Source: 66-474 sp050737995
Lineage (GTDB): Bacteria; Pseudomonadota; Gammaproteobacteria; Xanthomonadales; Rhodanobacteraceae
Reading direction: 5' to 3'
Assembly (NCBI GenBank): GCA_050737995.1
Contig: JBOHYR010000147.1
Span: 1 to 8,168 of the forward strand
Length of the DNA: 8,168 bases
Position numbers and translations under genes: made by a program. The notes under the pieces were generated by a model. That model saw nothing but the letters and a program-made list of their open reading frames with translations. It ran no database searches and was not told the DNA's origin. Positions 1 through 5,841 of the stretch are shown here, in pieces. Within the stretch, counting starts at the first letter, position 1, and the number at the start of each line of letters is the position of its first letter.

Positions 1-329
1 TGGTTGATCAGCAGGAACACCATGGTGTTGCGCTGCCATTTCACGGCGTTGGGCGAGTGCGTGAACACCTTCATGCCGGCCGCGACCGGCGTCGCGCACG
101 CGACCTGCGGCTTGGGAATCATTTTGCCGCCCTGCTCCACTTCCACCATGCATTGGCGGCAATTCGCCGCAACCGGCAACTTTTCGTGGTAGCAGAACCG
201 CGGCAGCGGGATCTTCGCCGCATCGGCCGCCTGGATGATCGTCGAACCCTTGGGCGCGCTGACCGGATGGCCGTCGATCTCGAATTCGACCATGTCGACC
301 GGGGCGGTATCTTTGGATAATGCGTTCAT
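1..329 (-). CDS. nuoG: NADH-quinone oxidoreductase subunit G, N-terminal part (runs off window)
   Basis: This is the large iron-sulfur subunit of the peripheral arm of complex I, which passes electrons from FMN in NuoF towards NuoB. Only the first 109 residues are present, because the gene continues past position 1. They form the ferredoxin-like 2Fe-2S domain. The ligands C46, C57, C60 and C78 are in place (C-x10-C-x2-C-x17-C), inside RFCYHEKL, NCRQC and ACATPV. The last gap carries a few extra residues (EQGGKMIPK). The visible end (KWQRNTMVFLLIN) leads towards the 4Fe-4S region. The start at 329 has a GGGTGGA stretch about 7 nt upstream. Met13 is a possible alternative start, but an N-terminal tail before the EFEIDG strand is usual in related proteins. 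The gene is last of the nuo genes visible here and is separated from nuoF by an unusually long structured spacer. Confidence 0.95.
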   Translation of the reverse strand, partial: MNALSKDTAPVDMVEFEIDGHPVSAPKGSTIIQAADAAKIPLPRFCYHEKLPVAANCRQCMVEVEQGGKMIPKPQVACATPVAAGMKVFTHSPNAVKWQRNTMVFLLIN

Positions 330-359
330 TGAACGATTCCACCCGAAGTACTGACCTCA

Positions 360-382
360 AGCCCCCTTGAGTAAACGGGGCT
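360..382 (-). other. Stem-loop in nuoF-nuoG spacer, upstream of nuoG
   Basis: AGCCCC (360-365) and GGGGCT (377-382) are perfect inverted arms around an 11-nt loop. A second small hairpin, CGCGG-CAT-CCGCG extended by one pair, lies at 390-404. On the nuo transcript both fall between the nuoF stop and the nuoG ribosome binding site. Neither is followed by a T-run, so neither looks like an intrinsic terminator. Confidence 0.4.
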
Positions 383-436
383 GCGTGCGTCGCGGCATCC
401 GCGATGCACGTGGGGGGTGTGGGGGTGTGGCGCATT

Positions 437-459
437 GCGCCATGCGTTTCGCATGGCGC
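437..459 (-). other. Perfect 10-bp stem-loop directly after the nuoF stop codon
   Basis: The two 10-nt arms (437-446 and 450-459) are exact inverse complements around a 3-nt loop, which is AAA on the nuo transcript. The hairpin begins at the base immediately after the nuoF TGA. No U-tract follows, only AATGCGCCACACC. An intra-operonic mRNA stabiliser or processing site is therefore more likely than a strong terminator. An alternative 5-bp hairpin (GGCGC/GCGCC, 431-435 paired with the outer arm) could compete with it. Confidence 0.6.
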
Positions 460-1773
460 TCATGCTGCCATTCCCAACTCGTCGTCCACCATCGAACGAC
501 CGTGTTCGCAGTAGTACTCGAACTCGTCCCAGTAATTTTGTAGGAACGCCTGCACCGGCCATGCCGCAGCCTCGCCGAACGCGCAGATCGTGTGACCCTC
601 GATCTGACCCGCAACGGCCTTGAGGCGGTGCAGGTCTTCCGGGGTACCGCCGCCAGCCACGATGCGGGTCAGCACGCGGTGCATCCAGCCGGTGCCCTCG
701 CGGCACGGCGTGCATTGGCCGCAGGATTCCATGTGGTAGAACCGCGCGATACGTTCGCAAGCGCGCACCATGCAGGTGGTTTCGTCCATCACGATCACGG
801 CGCCGGAACCCAGGCCCGAACCCGCGTCGCGCAGCGAGTCGTAGTCCATGGTGCATTCCAGCATCTTGTCGGCGACCAGGATCTTCATGGACGAGCCGCC
901 CGGGATCACGGCTTTCAGTTTGTATCCGTTGCGTATGCCGCCGGCCATTTCCAGCAAGTCCTTGAATGGCGTACCGAGGCGAATCTCATAGTTGCCGGGT
1001 TTGTTGACGTGGCCCGATACGGAAAAGATCTTGGGACCGCCGTTGTTGGGTTTGCCGAGATTGAGGAACCAGTCGGCGCCCTTGCGCATGATCGCCGGCA
1101 CCGAGGCAAAGGTCTCTGTGTTGTTGACCGTGCTCGGGCGTCCGTACACGCCGAAGTTGGCGGGGAAAGGCGGTTTGTAGCGCGGCCAACCCTTCTTGCC
1201 CTCCAGCGATTCCATCAGCGCGGTTTCCTCGCCGCAGATGTAGGCGCCGGCGCCGAGTACGTTATGGATGGTGACATCGATGCCGCTGTCGCGGATATTG
1301 GCACCCAGCAAACTTGCGGCCTCCGCCTCATGCAGCGCCTGCTCGATATGCTCGAACGGTTCGTGGTGGAACTCGCCGCGCAGGTAGTTGTAGGCGACCG
1401 TGGAACCCGTCGCGTAGCAGCCGATCGCCATGCCTTCCAGCACCGCGTGCGGATTGAATCTCAGGATATCGCGATCCTTGCAGGTACCGGGTTCGGATTC
1501 GTCCGAGTTGCACAGGATGTATTTCTGTCCCGGCGCGCTGCGCGGCATGAACGACCACTTCATGCCGGTCGGGAAACCGGCGCCGCCGCGTCCACGCAGC
1601 GAACTCTTCTTCAGCTCGTCCACGATCGCCGCCGGGTCCGTCTTTTCGGTGAGGATTTTTTCCCACGCCTTCCAGCCACCGGTCTTGCGGTAGTTCTCGA
1701 GCGTCCACGGCTCATCGAAATGGAGCGTGGTATAGACAACCTGGTGTTCCTCGGGGGCGGGTCCGACTGCCAT
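460..1773 (-). CDS. nuoF: NADH-quinone oxidoreductase subunit F (NADH/FMN-binding)
   Basis: NuoF oxidises NADH with FMN at the tip of the complex I peripheral arm and hands electrons to the N3 4Fe-4S cluster. The protein has 437 residues, normal for the family. The glycine-rich nucleotide-binding stretch GRGGAGFPTG lies at residues 61-70. The second conserved loop, GAGAYICGEETAL followed by ESLEGKKGWPR, lies in the middle. The N3 ligands are C351, C354 and C357 (SCGQCTPC) plus C397 (TICAFGEA). The start at 1773 (MAVGPAPEE) lies 2 nt after the nuoE TAA. No strong Shine-Dalgarno is visible (GGATGGGC about 10-17 nt upstream), so translational coupling to nuoE is likely. The same frame stays open upstream to about 2451 through nuoE, but that extension is out-of-frame nuoE sequence and not part of NuoF. 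Confidence 0.97.
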   Translation of the reverse strand: MAVGPAPEEHQVVYTTLHFDEPWTLENYRKTGGWKAWEKILTEKTDPAAIVDELKKSSLRGRGGAGFPTGMKWSFMPRSAPGQKYILCNSDESEPGTCKDRDILRFNPHAVLEGMAIGCYATGSTVAYNYLRGEFHHEPFEHIEQALHEAEAASLLGANIRDSGIDVTIHNVLGAGAYICGEETALMESLEGKKGWPRYKPPFPANFGVYGRPSTVNNTETFASVPAIMRKGADWFLNLGKPNNGGPKIFSVSGHVNKPGNYEIRLGTPFKDLLEMAGGIRNGYKLKAVIPGGSSMKILVADKMLECTMDYDSLRDAGSGLGSGAVIVMDETTCMVRACERIARFYHMESCGQCTPCREGTGWMHRVLTRIVAGGGTPEDLHRLKAVAGQIEGHTICAFGEAAAWPVQAFLQNYWDEFEYYCEHGRSMVDDELGMAA

Positions 1774-1775
1774 GA

Positions 1776-2303
1776 TTATTTGAGCCCATCCAGAATTTCG
1801 TCGACTTTCTCGGGCGTGAGGTTTTCGTGGTAATACCCGTCGACTGTCATCATCGGCGCGCCGCAACAGGCCGCGAGACATTCCTCTTCGGTCTTGAGGT
1901 AGACGCGTCCGTCGGCAGTGGTTTCGCCCAGCTTCACGCCGAGCCTCTCTTCGCAGTGCCTGACGATGCGGTCCGCACCGTTCAGCCAGCACGAAATATT
2001 GGTGCACACCGCCACGTTGTGACGGCCGACCGGCTTGGTTTCGAGCATCGAATAGAACGTTGCGACTTCGTACGCCCATACCGGTTGCAGTTCCAGATAC
2101 TTCGCGACTGCCGCGATCAGCTCGTCGGTGAGGTAGCCATTGTTCTGCTCCTGCGCCGCCATCAGGCCCTGGATTACCGCCGAGCGCTTGCGATCGGGCG
2201 GGAACTTCGCGACCCAGTGATCGATGTGCTTGCGCGTCGCGTCGGTCAGCACCGACATCGGATCGACGTTCCTGACCTTGTCGAAATTGCCGGTGGCTTT
2301 CAT
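1776..2303 (-). CDS. nuoE: NADH-quinone oxidoreductase subunit E (24 kDa, 2Fe-2S)
   Basis: NuoE carries the off-pathway N1a 2Fe-2S cluster beside NuoF in the NADH dehydrogenase module. The protein has 175 residues with a thioredoxin-like C-terminal domain. The cluster ligands are C100 and C105 (CTNISC) and C142 and C146 (CLAAC). The helical N-terminal domain includes the usual AQEQNNGYL stretch. I chose the start at 2303 (MKATGNF) because a GGAG lies 8 nt upstream (2315-2312) and because the protein then begins as related xanthomonad NuoE proteins do. The frame is open further upstream to about 2438, but that part is translated repeat DNA rich in Pro, Gly, Arg and Ser. Its ATG overlaps the stop of a preceding 80-codon frame as ATGA. 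The 235-bp distance from nuoD is exceptional for this otherwise compact operon. Confidence 0.96.
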   Translation of the reverse strand: MKATGNFDKVRNVDPMSVLTDATRKHIDHWVAKFPPDRKRSAVIQGLMAAQEQNNGYLTDELIAAVAKYLELQPVWAYEVATFYSMLETKPVGRHNVAVCTNISCWLNGADRIVRHCEERLGVKLGETTADGRVYLKTEEECLAACCGAPMMTVDGYYHENLTPEKVDEILDGLK

Positions 2304-2542
2304 GCGCAAAACTCCGGGACCAGCGACCGCCGCCCTGGGACCGGGGGAAAACCAGCTGGGGGATTTTCCTCCCCCTTCCGCAGGGAGGGGGATCGAGGGG
2401 GATGGCTTTCGTCTGGCTCGAAAACATCCCCCCGCCACTGCGCGGCCGCACTTCGTTCGCGGCGCCTCGCGCCGCCCTTCGTCCCGAAGGGGGTAACCGG
2501 CTTCGCCGAACCGGGAATGGCGATGACGTCCGAGTCGGTCAC
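2300..2542 (-). CDS. Hypothetical 80-codon frame linking nuoD to nuoE through repeat DNA
   Basis: I do not recognise a family. The frame starts with GTG at 2542, which overlaps the nuoD stop as GTGA. A GGAGG (2554-2550) lies 7 nt upstream, inside the nuoD coding end. It runs 80 codons without a stop and ends in a TGA overlapping the nuoE ATG as ATGA. The first dozen residues (VTDSDVIAIPGS) look protein-like. The rest is basic and rich in Pro, Gly, Arg and Ser, and it is the translation of a GC-rich intergenic repeat and several hairpins. It may be a real short peptide or a frame kept open so that ribosomes can travel from nuoD to nuoE. It may also be the chance result of a repeat insertion into a once-short junction. 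Start signal and junction geometry are direct observations; function is unknown. Confidence 0.35.
   Translation of the reverse strand: MTDSDVIAIPGSAKPVTPFGTKGGARRRERSAAAQWRGDVFEPDESHPPRSPSLRKGEENPPAGFPPVPGRRSLVPEFCA
2368..2409. repeat. GC-rich intergenic hairpin repeat, copy 1 (nuoD-nuoE spacer)
   Basis: This 42-nt unit matches 5801-5841 at about 35 of 42 positions in the same orientation. It holds a 9-bp stem of C5TTCC against GGGAG5 with a GCA loop and one T-G wobble. It continues into GAGGGGGATG, which can pair with CATCCCCC at 2425-2432. Further hairpins follow: GGCGC-CTC-GCGCC (2461-2473) and CCCTTCG-TCC-CGAAGGG (2475-2491). The whole 2304-2538 spacer is therefore dense in secondary structure. 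The style resembles the short dispersed palindromic elements common in xanthomonad genomes. Confidence 0.7.
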
Positions 2543-3801
2543 CTGTCCACCTCCCCGAACACCAGATCGTAGGTGCCGATCATGGCCACCACGTCGGGCA
2601 GCATGTGCCCGCGCGTGATTTCGTCGATCGAAGCGAGATGCGGGAAACCGGGCGCACGCAGGTGCACACGAAACGGCTTGTTGGCGCCGTCGGAAATCAT
2701 GTAGCAACCGAATTCGCCCTTGGGCGCCTCGACCGCGGCGTAGGTTTCGCCCGCGGGCACGCTGTAGCCCTCTGTGAACAACTTGAACCAATGGATCAAC
2801 GCTTCCATCGATTCCTTCATGTCTTCACGCTTGGGCGGCGAGACCTTGTAATTCTCGATCATCACCGGACCGGGGTTTTTCCGGAGCCATTCCACGCACT
2901 GGCGCACGATCAGCGCCGACTGGCGCATCTCGGCCATGCGCACGAGGTAACGGTCGTAGCAATCGCCGTGGTTGCCGACCGGGATATCGAAATCAACCTC
3001 GGCGTATTTGGCGTAAGGCTGCTTCTTGCGAAGGTCCCATTCGATGCCCGAGGCGCGCAGCATGGGCCCGGACATCCCGAGCGCGTACGCCTGCTCCGGG
3101 CTGACGATGCCGATGTCGACCGTGCGCTGCTTCCAGATGCGGTTGTCGGTAAGGAGTTCCTCGTACTCATCGACCTTGTGCTGAAAGTCGACGCTGAAAG
3201 CGTCCAGATAATCCAGCATCGAACCTTCGCGCCATTCATTGAAGCGTTTCAGGTCCTTGCCCTTGTGCCAAGGCGACTCCTTGTACTGCGGCATCTTTGC
3301 CGGCAGGTCGCGATACACGCCGCCCGGGCGATAATAAGTGGCGTGCAGGCGTGCGCCCGACACCGCCTCGTACACATCCATCAGTTGCTCGCGTTCGCGG
3401 AACGCGTAGATGAACACCGCCATCGCACCGAGATCTAGCGCGTTCGAGCCGACCCACATCAGATGATTGAGGATGCGGGTGATTTCGTCGAACATCGTGC
3501 GGATCCACAGCGCGCGCTCGGGCGGCGTGACCTCCATCAACTGTTCGATCGCGCGCACGTAGGCGTGCTCCTGGCACATCATCGACACGTAGTCGAGCCG
3601 GTCCATGTAACCGATCGAATGATTGAACGGCTTGGACTCGGCCAGTTTCTCGGTGGCGCGGTGCAACAACCCGATGTGCGGATCGATCCGGATGATGGTC
3701 TCGCCTTCCATCTCCATCACCAACCGCAGCACGCCGTGGGCGGCCGGGTGCTGCGGGCCGAAGTTCATCGTGTAACTGCGGATTTCGCCGGCGTCGGCCA
3801 T
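2539..3801 (-). CDS. nuoD: NADH-quinone oxidoreductase subunit D (49 kDa)
   Basis: NuoD forms, with NuoB, the quinone-reduction chamber of complex I and descends from the large subunit of NiFe hydrogenases. The protein has 420 residues and is complete from MADAGEIRSYTMNFGPQHP to the typical end FGEVDR. The conserved HPAAHG loop is at residues 18-23. Y65, in the GYMDRLDY segment, sits where the family has its quinone-contacting Tyr. PHIGLLHRATEK lies at residues 41-52. NuoC is a separate gene here, unlike the fused NuoCD of enteric bacteria. The start at 3801 is one base after the nuoC stop (TGAGATGG) and has GGAAGG about 9 nt upstream. The last codons contain a GGAGG that can serve the next frame, whose GTG overlaps the nuoD stop. 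Confidence 0.97.
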   Translation of the reverse strand: MADAGEIRSYTMNFGPQHPAAHGVLRLVMEMEGETIIRIDPHIGLLHRATEKLAESKPFNHSIGYMDRLDYVSMMCQEHAYVRAIEQLMEVTPPERALWIRTMFDEITRILNHLMWVGSNALDLGAMAVFIYAFREREQLMDVYEAVSGARLHATYYRPGGVYRDLPAKMPQYKESPWHKGKDLKRFNEWREGSMLDYLDAFSVDFQHKVDEYEELLTDNRIWKQRTVDIGIVSPEQAYALGMSGPMLRASGIEWDLRKKQPYAKYAEVDFDIPVGNHGDCYDRYLVRMAEMRQSALIVRQCVEWLRKNPGPVMIENYKVSPPKREDMKESMEALIHWFKLFTEGYSVPAGETYAAVEAPKGEFGCYMISDGANKPFRVHLRAPGFPHLASIDEITRGHMLPDVVAMIGTYDLVFGEVDR

Positions 3802-3802
3802 C

Positions 3803-4543
3803 TCAGTTGGCCTTCCAGTCGTCGGCGGCTTCCTCGCGCGCGGTCTTCCAGCGCGAATCCTCGCGCACCACGCGCGCCACGGTCACGCGCGGCGTGACTG
3901 AAGTGACGGGCTCGTACACCACACGCCCTGCTTCCGGGTCGTAGCGCACTTCGACGTTGCCGATCAGCGGGAAGTCCTTGCGGAAGGGGTGCCCGACGAA
4001 ACCGTAATCGGTCAGGATGCGGCGCAGGTCCGGATGGCCTTCGTACACGATGCCGTACAGGTCGAACGCCTCTCGCTCATACCAGTTGGCCGCCGGCCAC
4101 ACCCCGGTCAACGTCAGCAGCACCGGCAATGCGTCCTCGGGCGCGAAGCAACGCACCCTGAGGCGGACGTTGTGTTCGAACGAAAGCAAATGCACCACCG
4201 ACGCAAAGCGGCGCAGGAACTGTGGATGCTGCGGTCGGCGTTCCCAGTCGAAACGACCCGGTGCCGTGGTGCCGGTCACCCCCCGCCCGAACCCTTGGGA
4301 CGTCGCCGTGTCCGAGGTCGCGATTTCCCCTTCCCCGAAACCGAGGAAATCGACGCCGCACAGGTCGCTGAGCTGCGCGAATCGGAAATCCGCCTCGTCG
4401 CGCAACGCGGTGCAGACCTCGACCAGATGCGCCGGCGCAACTTCGATCGTCGTCTGCGCGTGTGACACATCGACGTTGTCGATCCGGTCGCCGAAATGCG
4501 TACGCAGTTGGTCGGCCAGTTGTGTGGGGGTCTTCTGGCTCAT
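3803..4543 (-). CDS. nuoC: NADH-quinone oxidoreductase subunit C (30 kDa)
   Basis: NuoC is a hydrophilic subunit of the complex I connecting arm that packs on NuoD. The protein has 246 residues. The family signature ILTDYGFVGHPFRKDFPLIG lies at residues 176-195, followed by the conserved VRYDPEAGRVVYEPV. An insertion at about residues 69-111 is rich in Gly, Thr and Ser (GFGEGEIATSDTATSQGF, later GRFDWERRPQHPQ). It separates the two halves of the core fold and makes the protein longer than many orthologues. I recall a similar insertion in xanthomonad NuoC. The start at 4543 overlaps the nuoB stop as ATGA and has no clear Shine-Dalgarno, which fits coupling to nuoB. The frame is open upstream, but that part is nuoB read in another frame. 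Confidence 0.96.
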   Translation of the reverse strand: MSQKTPTQLADQLRTHFGDRIDNVDVSHAQTTIEVAPAHLVEVCTALRDEADFRFAQLSDLCGVDFLGFGEGEIATSDTATSQGFGRGVTGTTAPGRFDWERRPQHPQFLRRFASVVHLLSFEHNVRLRVRCFAPEDALPVLLTLTGVWPAANWYEREAFDLYGIVYEGHPDLRRILTDYGFVGHPFRKDFPLIGNVEVRYDPEAGRVVYEPVTSVTPRVTVARVVREDSRWKTAREEAADDWKAN

Positions 4544-5106
4544 GAAGTCAGGCGCGCGGCAATCGTATTGGTGCGACGAATTTTCTTCTGAAGCTGCAGA
4601 ATGCCGTAAACCAGCGCCTCGGCACTCGGCGGGCACCCTGGCACGTACACGTCGACCGGCACGATCCGGTCGCAACCGCGCACCACCGAATACGAATAGT
4701 GGTAATAACCGCCGCCATTCGCGCAGGAACCCATCGAGATCACCCACTTGGGATCGGGCATCTGGTCGTAGACCTTGCGCAACGCGGGGGCCATCTTGTT
4801 GACCAGGGTGCCGGCGACGATCATCACATCGCTCTGTCGCGGCGACGGACGGAAGATCACGCCGTAGCGGTCGAGATCGAGGCGCGCGGCGCCGGCATGC
4901 ATCATCTCCACCGCGCAACAGGCAAGCCCGAACGTCATCGGCCACATCGAACCGGTACGCGCCCAGTTGAACAGTGCATCGACGGTGGTGACGCCAAAGC
5001 CACGTTGCACGATGGGGTTGTCGGCTTCCGGCCGCAGGATGTCGTCGACCTTCCCGATCGGCACCGGGTTGTGCATCACCTTGTCGATGGTGGAGATCAA
5101 TCCCAT
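4540..5106 (-). CDS. nuoB: NADH-quinone oxidoreductase subunit B (20 kDa, N2 cluster)
   Basis: NuoB holds the terminal N2 4Fe-4S cluster that reduces quinone at the interface with NuoD. The protein has 188 residues. The N2 ligands are the adjacent pair C63-C64 (GLACCAVEMM), C128 (MGSCANGG) and C158 (VPGCPPSAEAL). The N-terminal segment with NWARTGSMWPMTFG (47-60) lines the quinone entry region in this family. The start at 5106 lies inside the end of nuoA, giving a 10-nt overlap, with AAAGGTG about 9 nt upstream. The 3' end overlaps nuoC as ATGA. Everything needed for function appears intact. Confidence 0.97.
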   Translation of the reverse strand: MGLISTIDKVMHNPVPIGKVDDILRPEADNPIVQRGFGVTTVDALFNWARTGSMWPMTFGLACCAVEMMHAGAARLDLDRYGVIFRPSPRQSDVMIVAGTLVNKMAPALRKVYDQMPDPKWVISMGSCANGGGYYHYSYSVVRGCDRIVPVDVYVPGCPPSAEALVYGILQLQKKIRRTNTIAARLTS

Positions 5107-5453
5107 TCGAGCGCACCTTTCTTCCACACGTACACGAAACCCACCACCAGCAGCAGCAGGAATGTAAACATCTCGATCAGTGCGATGATGCCGATCCTGG
5201 AGAACACCGTCGCCCACGGAAACAGAAACGCTATTTCCAGATCGAACAGGATGAACAGGATCGCGATGAGGTAGTAGCGCACGTCGAACTTCATGCGCGT
5301 GCCCCCGAACGCCTCGAAGCCGCATTCGTAGGGCGATTCTTTCTCCGCGCTCGGTCGCCGCGGACCGGCGATCCAGCCGAATACAAGCAACGCGACGCCG
5401 ATCACGCCGGCGACGCACAGGAACAGAAGGATGGGCCAGTAACCAGTCAGCAT
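5097..5453 (-). CDS. nuoA: NADH-quinone oxidoreductase subunit A (membrane subunit)
   Basis: NuoA is a small membrane subunit of complex I at the junction of the membrane and peripheral arms. The protein has 118 residues and three transmembrane segments, at about 7-29, 60-80 and 87-109. The conserved loop SPYECGFEAFG (40-50) is present. So is the acidic motif FDLEIAFLFPW (70-80), with D71 and E73 in the second helix. I chose the start at 5453 (MLTGYWP) because it gives the family's normal length. Its Shine-Dalgarno is weak (GTGGAT about 9-14 nt upstream). The reading frame remains open upstream to 5759 and beyond through a restriction-enzyme fragment, so automatic gene callers could extend NuoA wrongly to about 220 residues. 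It is the first gene of the operon. Confidence 0.96.
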   Translation of the reverse strand: MLTGYWPILLFLCVAGVIGVALLVFGWIAGPRRPSAEKESPYECGFEAFGGTRMKFDVRYYLIAILFILFDLEIAFLFPWATVFSRIGIIALIEMFTFLLLLVVGFVYVWKKGALEWD

Positions 5454-5479
5454 GCCGTTTGATCCACGTAAGCTGTTGG

Positions 5480-5508
5480 ATTTTCTCACGCGCGCGGCTG
5501 AGCCGCAA
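5480..5508 (-). promoter_or_regulatory. Candidate nuo promoter with a palindrome in its spacer
   Basis: On the minus strand TTGCGG (5508-5503) and GAAAAT (5485-5480) are separated by 17 nt. They match the sigma-70 consensus only in part, 3 of 6 and 4 of 6. Transcription would begin near 5472, about 20 nt before the nuoA start. The 13-nt palindrome GCGGCT-G-AGCCGC (5494-5506) overlaps the -35 box and spacer and could be an operator or a structural element. No better promoter is obvious in 5454-5560. Confidence 0.25.
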
Positions 5509-5552
5509 TCGCACGCATGGTGGTGGTCAGCCAAGCGGCCAGCCACGGCGGA

Positions 5553-5765
5553 TTCGATCGCTTTGTCGACGGCCGTCTGCAGACCCAGCGTGCGCGCCAT
5601 CGCGGCGACCACGTTCTGGTAATGGGGGAGGTCATCGTGGGAAAGCGGGCGGCCCTTGCGATCCTTCAGCCACTTCTCGGCCACGCGGTAGCCGCCGATG
5701 TGCATCTCCCACACCGCTTCGGGCACGCTTTCGAAATACTGCGCGTCGTTGATCCACACCCGGAC
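5553..5765 (-). pseudogene. C-terminal remnant of a Type ISP restriction-modification enzyme
   Basis: About 71 codons, from VRVWINDAQYFE to AVDKAIE, resemble the extreme C-terminus of the large single-chain Type ISP restriction-modification proteins (helicase-methyltransferase, LlaGI/LlaBIII-like). I recognise the YFESVPEAVWEMHIGGY and EKWLKDRKGRPLS segments, then HYQNVVAAM. Whole enzymes of this kind exceed 1,000 residues, so nearly all of the gene is missing. The match stops where GC-rich repeat DNA begins (about 5766), and an in-frame TGA lies at 5843-5841. Downstream, the frame continues through about 33 unrecognised codons straight into nuoA without a stop. The fragment cannot encode an active enzyme. 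It marks a former insertion or a recombination breakpoint next to the nuo operon. The identification is from remembered family sequence, not a search. Confidence 0.72.
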
Positions 5766-5769
5766 AACA

Positions 5770-5841
5770 CCCTCTTCCCCCTTCCGAAGCCCAACACTCT
5801 CCTCCCCCCTCGCAGGAAGGGGGAATGAGGGGGATTGCTTT
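5770..5841. repeat. GC-rich intergenic hairpin repeat, copy 2, at the edge of the restriction-enzyme remnant
   Basis: The arm at 5770-5785 is complementary to 5815-5831 apart from one bulged base, which gives a stem of about 16 bp around a 29-nt loop. The 41-nt segment 5801-5841 is a diverged copy of 2368-2409 (about 35 of 42 positions identical, one gap) in the same orientation. The element lies exactly where similarity to the restriction enzyme ends, so it either caused or later filled the breakpoint. Confidence 0.7.

Noticed and set aside
437..459. Intrinsic terminator after nuoF
   Set aside because: The stem is perfect, but no U-tract follows and nuoG lies 130 bp downstream on the same strand, so termination of the operon here is unlikely.
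592..1833. Long plus-strand frame opposite nuoF (413 codons), and similar plus-strand frames opposite nuoD and nuoC
   Set aside because: They are antisense shadows of high-GC coding DNA, with no motifs and no start signals.
2304..2438. N-terminal extension of NuoE (frame open to an ATG at 2438)
   Set aside because: The extra residues are translated repeat sequence, and 2303 has a good GGAG at 8 nt and gives the family-typical N-terminus.
460..2451. A single 663-codon minus-strand frame suggesting a NuoE-NuoF fusion
   Set aside because: The upstream half is nuoE DNA read out of frame (Arg/Gly-rich, no family motifs). Normal NuoF begins at 1773, just after a genuine nuoE stop.
2304..2538. CRISPR array or tandem repeat in the GC-rich spacer
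   Set aside because: There is only one repeat unit plus unrelated hairpins, with no regular repeat-spacer periodicity.
5454..5560. A tRNA-Leu remnant before nuoA
   Set aside because: I looked for a T-loop-like GGTTCGAATCC and acceptor pairing on both strands and found none.
5454..5759. Longer NuoA of about 220 residues starting at GTG 5759
   Set aside because: The added residues match a restriction-enzyme tail and not NuoA; MLTGYWP at 5453 gives the normal 118-residue length.
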